Positions 63,738 through 64,000 of a stretch of DNA of 64,000 nt are shown here, one piece after another (position 1 is the stretch's first letter; the number at the start of each line of letters is the position of its first letter). This stretch comes from Salibacter halophilus (GTDB lineage: Bacteria > Bacteroidota > Bacteroidia > Flavobacteriales_G > Salibacteraceae), in NCBI RefSeq assembly GCF_008806325.1, contig NZ_WACR01000001.1, forward strand, positions 396,410-460,409, written 5' to 3'. Under the pieces are notes generated by a model. The model was not told the origin of the DNA and did no database searches. It worked only from the letters and a program-made list of their open reading frames with translations. Made by a program: the position numbers and the translations under genes.

Positions 63738-64000
63738 AATTCGTATCCAAATTTGAAACATTCTAAATCTAGCGTTTAGGTCAAGGTTTAGGTTAAGTAT
63801 AGATCGCGGTAAACTCATATTTAGGATTAATAACCAAAGTCTTCATAAAAAACCTGACCCTCAAAAACCCCATATACTTCATTTGAACGCTCTCGACTCT
63901 TAGTGAATCTAAGTCCTTGACGCAGGTCAAGACTTAGATGAACTTAGATCCTCGGCCCGCAAGGGACGGGACTTCTGACGCTTTCGATCAGTGCTTTCAG
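63738..64000. repeat. Start of another repeat-rich spacer, cut by the window end
   Basis: No gene is seen. It contains a TTTAGGTCAAGGTTTAGG string, stem-loop copy D and, at the very end, the hairpin CTGAC-GCTTTCG-ATCAG (63975-63991). Confidence 0.75.
63898..63971. repeat. Stem-loop intergenic repeat, copy D
   Basis: CTCTTAGTGAATCTAAG, hairpin CTTGAC-GCAG-GTCAAG (63916-63931), ACTTAGATGAACTTAGATC and CGCAAGGGACGGGAC. The stem differs from copies A-C yet still pairs completely. Confidence 0.85.

Overview
The window looks like chromosomal DNA of a marine-type member of the Bacteroidota, close to Flavobacteriales/Cryomorphaceae-like lineages. The evidence is a type IX secretion (T9SS) and gliding core (PorU, PorV, a PorP/SprF-like protein, GldJ), three proteins with T9SS C-terminal sorting tails, many lipoproteins, an NhaD Na+/H+ antiporter, TAnnTTTG-type promoters, and almost no Shine-Dalgarno sequences. 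No rRNA, CRISPR array, transposase or prophage gene was seen. One tRNA gene (Val, UAC) is present.

Left part (1-17 kb): a truncated outer-membrane protein gene, then phenylacetate-type aromatic catabolism genes in two blocks (paaI, paaJ/pcaF and paaY at 1.1-3.9 kb; paaZ and a crotonase at 9.2-13.9 kb, with formate-THF ligase between them). Between the blocks lie a YefM-YoeB toxin-antitoxin pair with TGTACA operators, a prolyl oligopeptidase, and an AT-rich two-gene island encoding related secreted proteins. The island is followed by a second, diverged copy of the last 27 codons and terminator of the peptidase gene.

Middle part (17-45 kb): a fused alpha/beta 2-oxo acid dehydrogenase E1, a hydrolase, a large surface protein with a degenerate peptidase-like N-terminus, an M20 amidohydrolase, a SCO/cytochrome c pair, pheT, recG, pdhA-pdhC, and the porU-porV-cdd T9SS cluster. 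That cluster is divergent from the sprF-like gene, gldJ and murF.

Right part (45-64 kb): housekeeping genes (acyl-CoA dehydrogenase, anmK, amino-acid dehydrogenase, nhaD, exbB-exbD-tonB-folC, tRNA-Val, an LptF/G permease) and two T9SS cargo genes. They are separated by unusually long intergenic spacers built from a mosaic of short repeated modules, including a stem-loop family with compensatory base changes. These modules are not seen left of 45.9 kb.

Two signals are not explained by ordinary annotation. The first is a dispersed 10-bp word, GGNTCTGACC, of which I tallied 32 copies on the two strands; nearly all lie inside genes and in several reading frames, so selection or drive on DNA rather than protein is likely. 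The second is the mosaic intergenic repeat system of the right third. A possible structured RNA leader upstream of the formate-THF ligase gene is a third candidate.
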